Assembly (NCBI GenBank): GCA_029981855.1
Contig: JARRCS010000003.1
Coordinates: 1-64,000 of the forward strand
Origin: Halanaerobiales bacterium
GTDB lineage: Bacteria > Bacillota > Halanaerobiia > Halanaerobiales > DTU029
Direction: 5' to 3'
Length of the DNA: 64,000 bases
A program made the translations under genes and the position numbers. The notes beneath the pieces were generated by a model that saw nothing but the letters and a program-made list of their open reading frames with translations, was not told where the DNA came from and did no database searches. Below, piece after piece: positions 63,756-64,000 of the stretch; within the stretch, counting starts at the first letter, position 1; the number at the start of each line of letters is the position of its first letter.

Positions 63756-64000
63756 ATGGAGAATATCGTAATTAAGGTATTAAAAACCGATCTTTTAATT
63801 ATTGGTGGGGGAACCGCCGGCTGTCTGGCAGCAGTGGAAGCCAAAGAGAGAGCACCTGAGATTGATGTGCTAATTTTAGAAAAAGCCCATATTGAACGGA
63901 GTGGTTGTTTAGCAGCAGGGATGAATGCGATCAATGCTTACATAAATCCCGGGGAAACCCCTGAAAGTTTTGTGAGATATGTCCGGGCTGATGCTATGGG
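63756..64000 (+). CDS. AprA/fumarate-reductase-like flavoprotein subunit (partial)
   Basis: The first 81 codons of a gene running out of the window. The FAD-binding GGGTAGCLAAVEA dinucleotide fold starts near residue 17. SGCLAAGMNAINAY and ETPESFVRYVRADAMG resemble the adenylylsulfate-reductase alpha/fumarate reductase flavoprotein family. Which oxidoreductase it is cannot be decided from this part. ATG 63756 with GGGGGG 12 bases upstream. Confidence 0.78.
   Translation, partial: MENIVIKVLKTDLLIIGGGTAGCLAAVEAKERAPEIDVLILEKAHIERSGCLAAGMNAINAYINPGETPESFVRYVRADAM

Overview
The window reads as one stretch of chromosome from an anaerobic, low-to-mid GC, Gram-positive-type bacterium (Firmicutes/Clostridia in the broad sense). 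The order Halanaerobiales is my best guess, but it rests on general resemblance and not on a search. Supporting signs are the tuf/S10/spc/alpha ribosomal order with a KOW-domain gene between map and infA, an ECF transporter trio and truA behind rplQ, consensus sigma-A promoters (several are TTGACA-17-TATAAT), frequent TTG/GTG starts with strong AGGAGG sites, a glmS ribozyme, a proline T-box, a CIRCE operator, the alr-ndoAI-ndoA neighbourhood, and a Rex-linked [FeFe]-hydrogenase-like locus. Almost all genes lie on the + strand.

Layout. 1-20.2 kb is the translation supercluster: tuf tail, rpsJ to rplO (no rpmD/L30), secY, adk, map, KOW gene, infA, rpmJ, rpsM, rpsK, rpsD, rpoA, rplQ, ecfA1-ecfA2-ecfT, truA, then rplM-rpsI behind their own promoter and a structured leader. 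20.5-22.9 kb is a complete AmmeMemoRadiSam trio of unresolved function. 23-28 kb holds a zinc-ribbon miniprotein, a degenerate CPBP-like membrane protein, glmM, and glmS behind its ribozyme. 28-32 kb is a sugar-phosphate/alpha-glucan group (GalT-like, maltokinase, GlgM-type glycosyltransferase). 32-37 kb runs acpS-nnr-alr-ptsH-dcd, then an orphan 51-aa protein resembling the MazF-binding tail of the next gene's product, then ndoAI-ndoA. 37-42 kb has an asparaginase and T-box-proB-proA-proC. 42.4-47.5 kb is a scarred accessory zone with remnants of a transposase, a glycosyltransferase, a Doc toxin and a HAD phosphatase. 47.5-59 kb returns to housekeeping: gph, lipase-like hydrolase, tsaE-tsaB-rimI-tsaD, a radical SAM-PDZ protein, groES-groEL, guaA, a TrpR-like regulator, a DUF389 protein. 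59.1-64 kb is a redox module: promoter with two tandem Rex operators, a 2Fe-2S protein, a PAS-containing sensory hydrogenase homologue, a SpoIIE-type phosphatase, a hydrogenase tail fragment, rex, an AdhE tail fragment, and the start of an AprA/fumarate-reductase-like flavoprotein.

The most unusual structure not explained by the genes is a dispersed modular repeat, about 110-200 bp when complete. It has 15-bp terminal inverted repeats, inner hairpins whose stems differ in sequence but keep their pairing, and a conserved 3' module. At least eleven full or partial copies (about 2.1, 10.7, 14.4, 23.2, 28.0, 36.0, 37.1, 55.6, 59.1, 62.4 and 63.5 kb) lie in intergenic gaps. All are in the direction of transcription and most sit just upstream of a ribosome binding site. 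Copies abut the truncated hydrogenase and alcohol dehydrogenase fragments on either side of rex, which suggests a part in local deletions.
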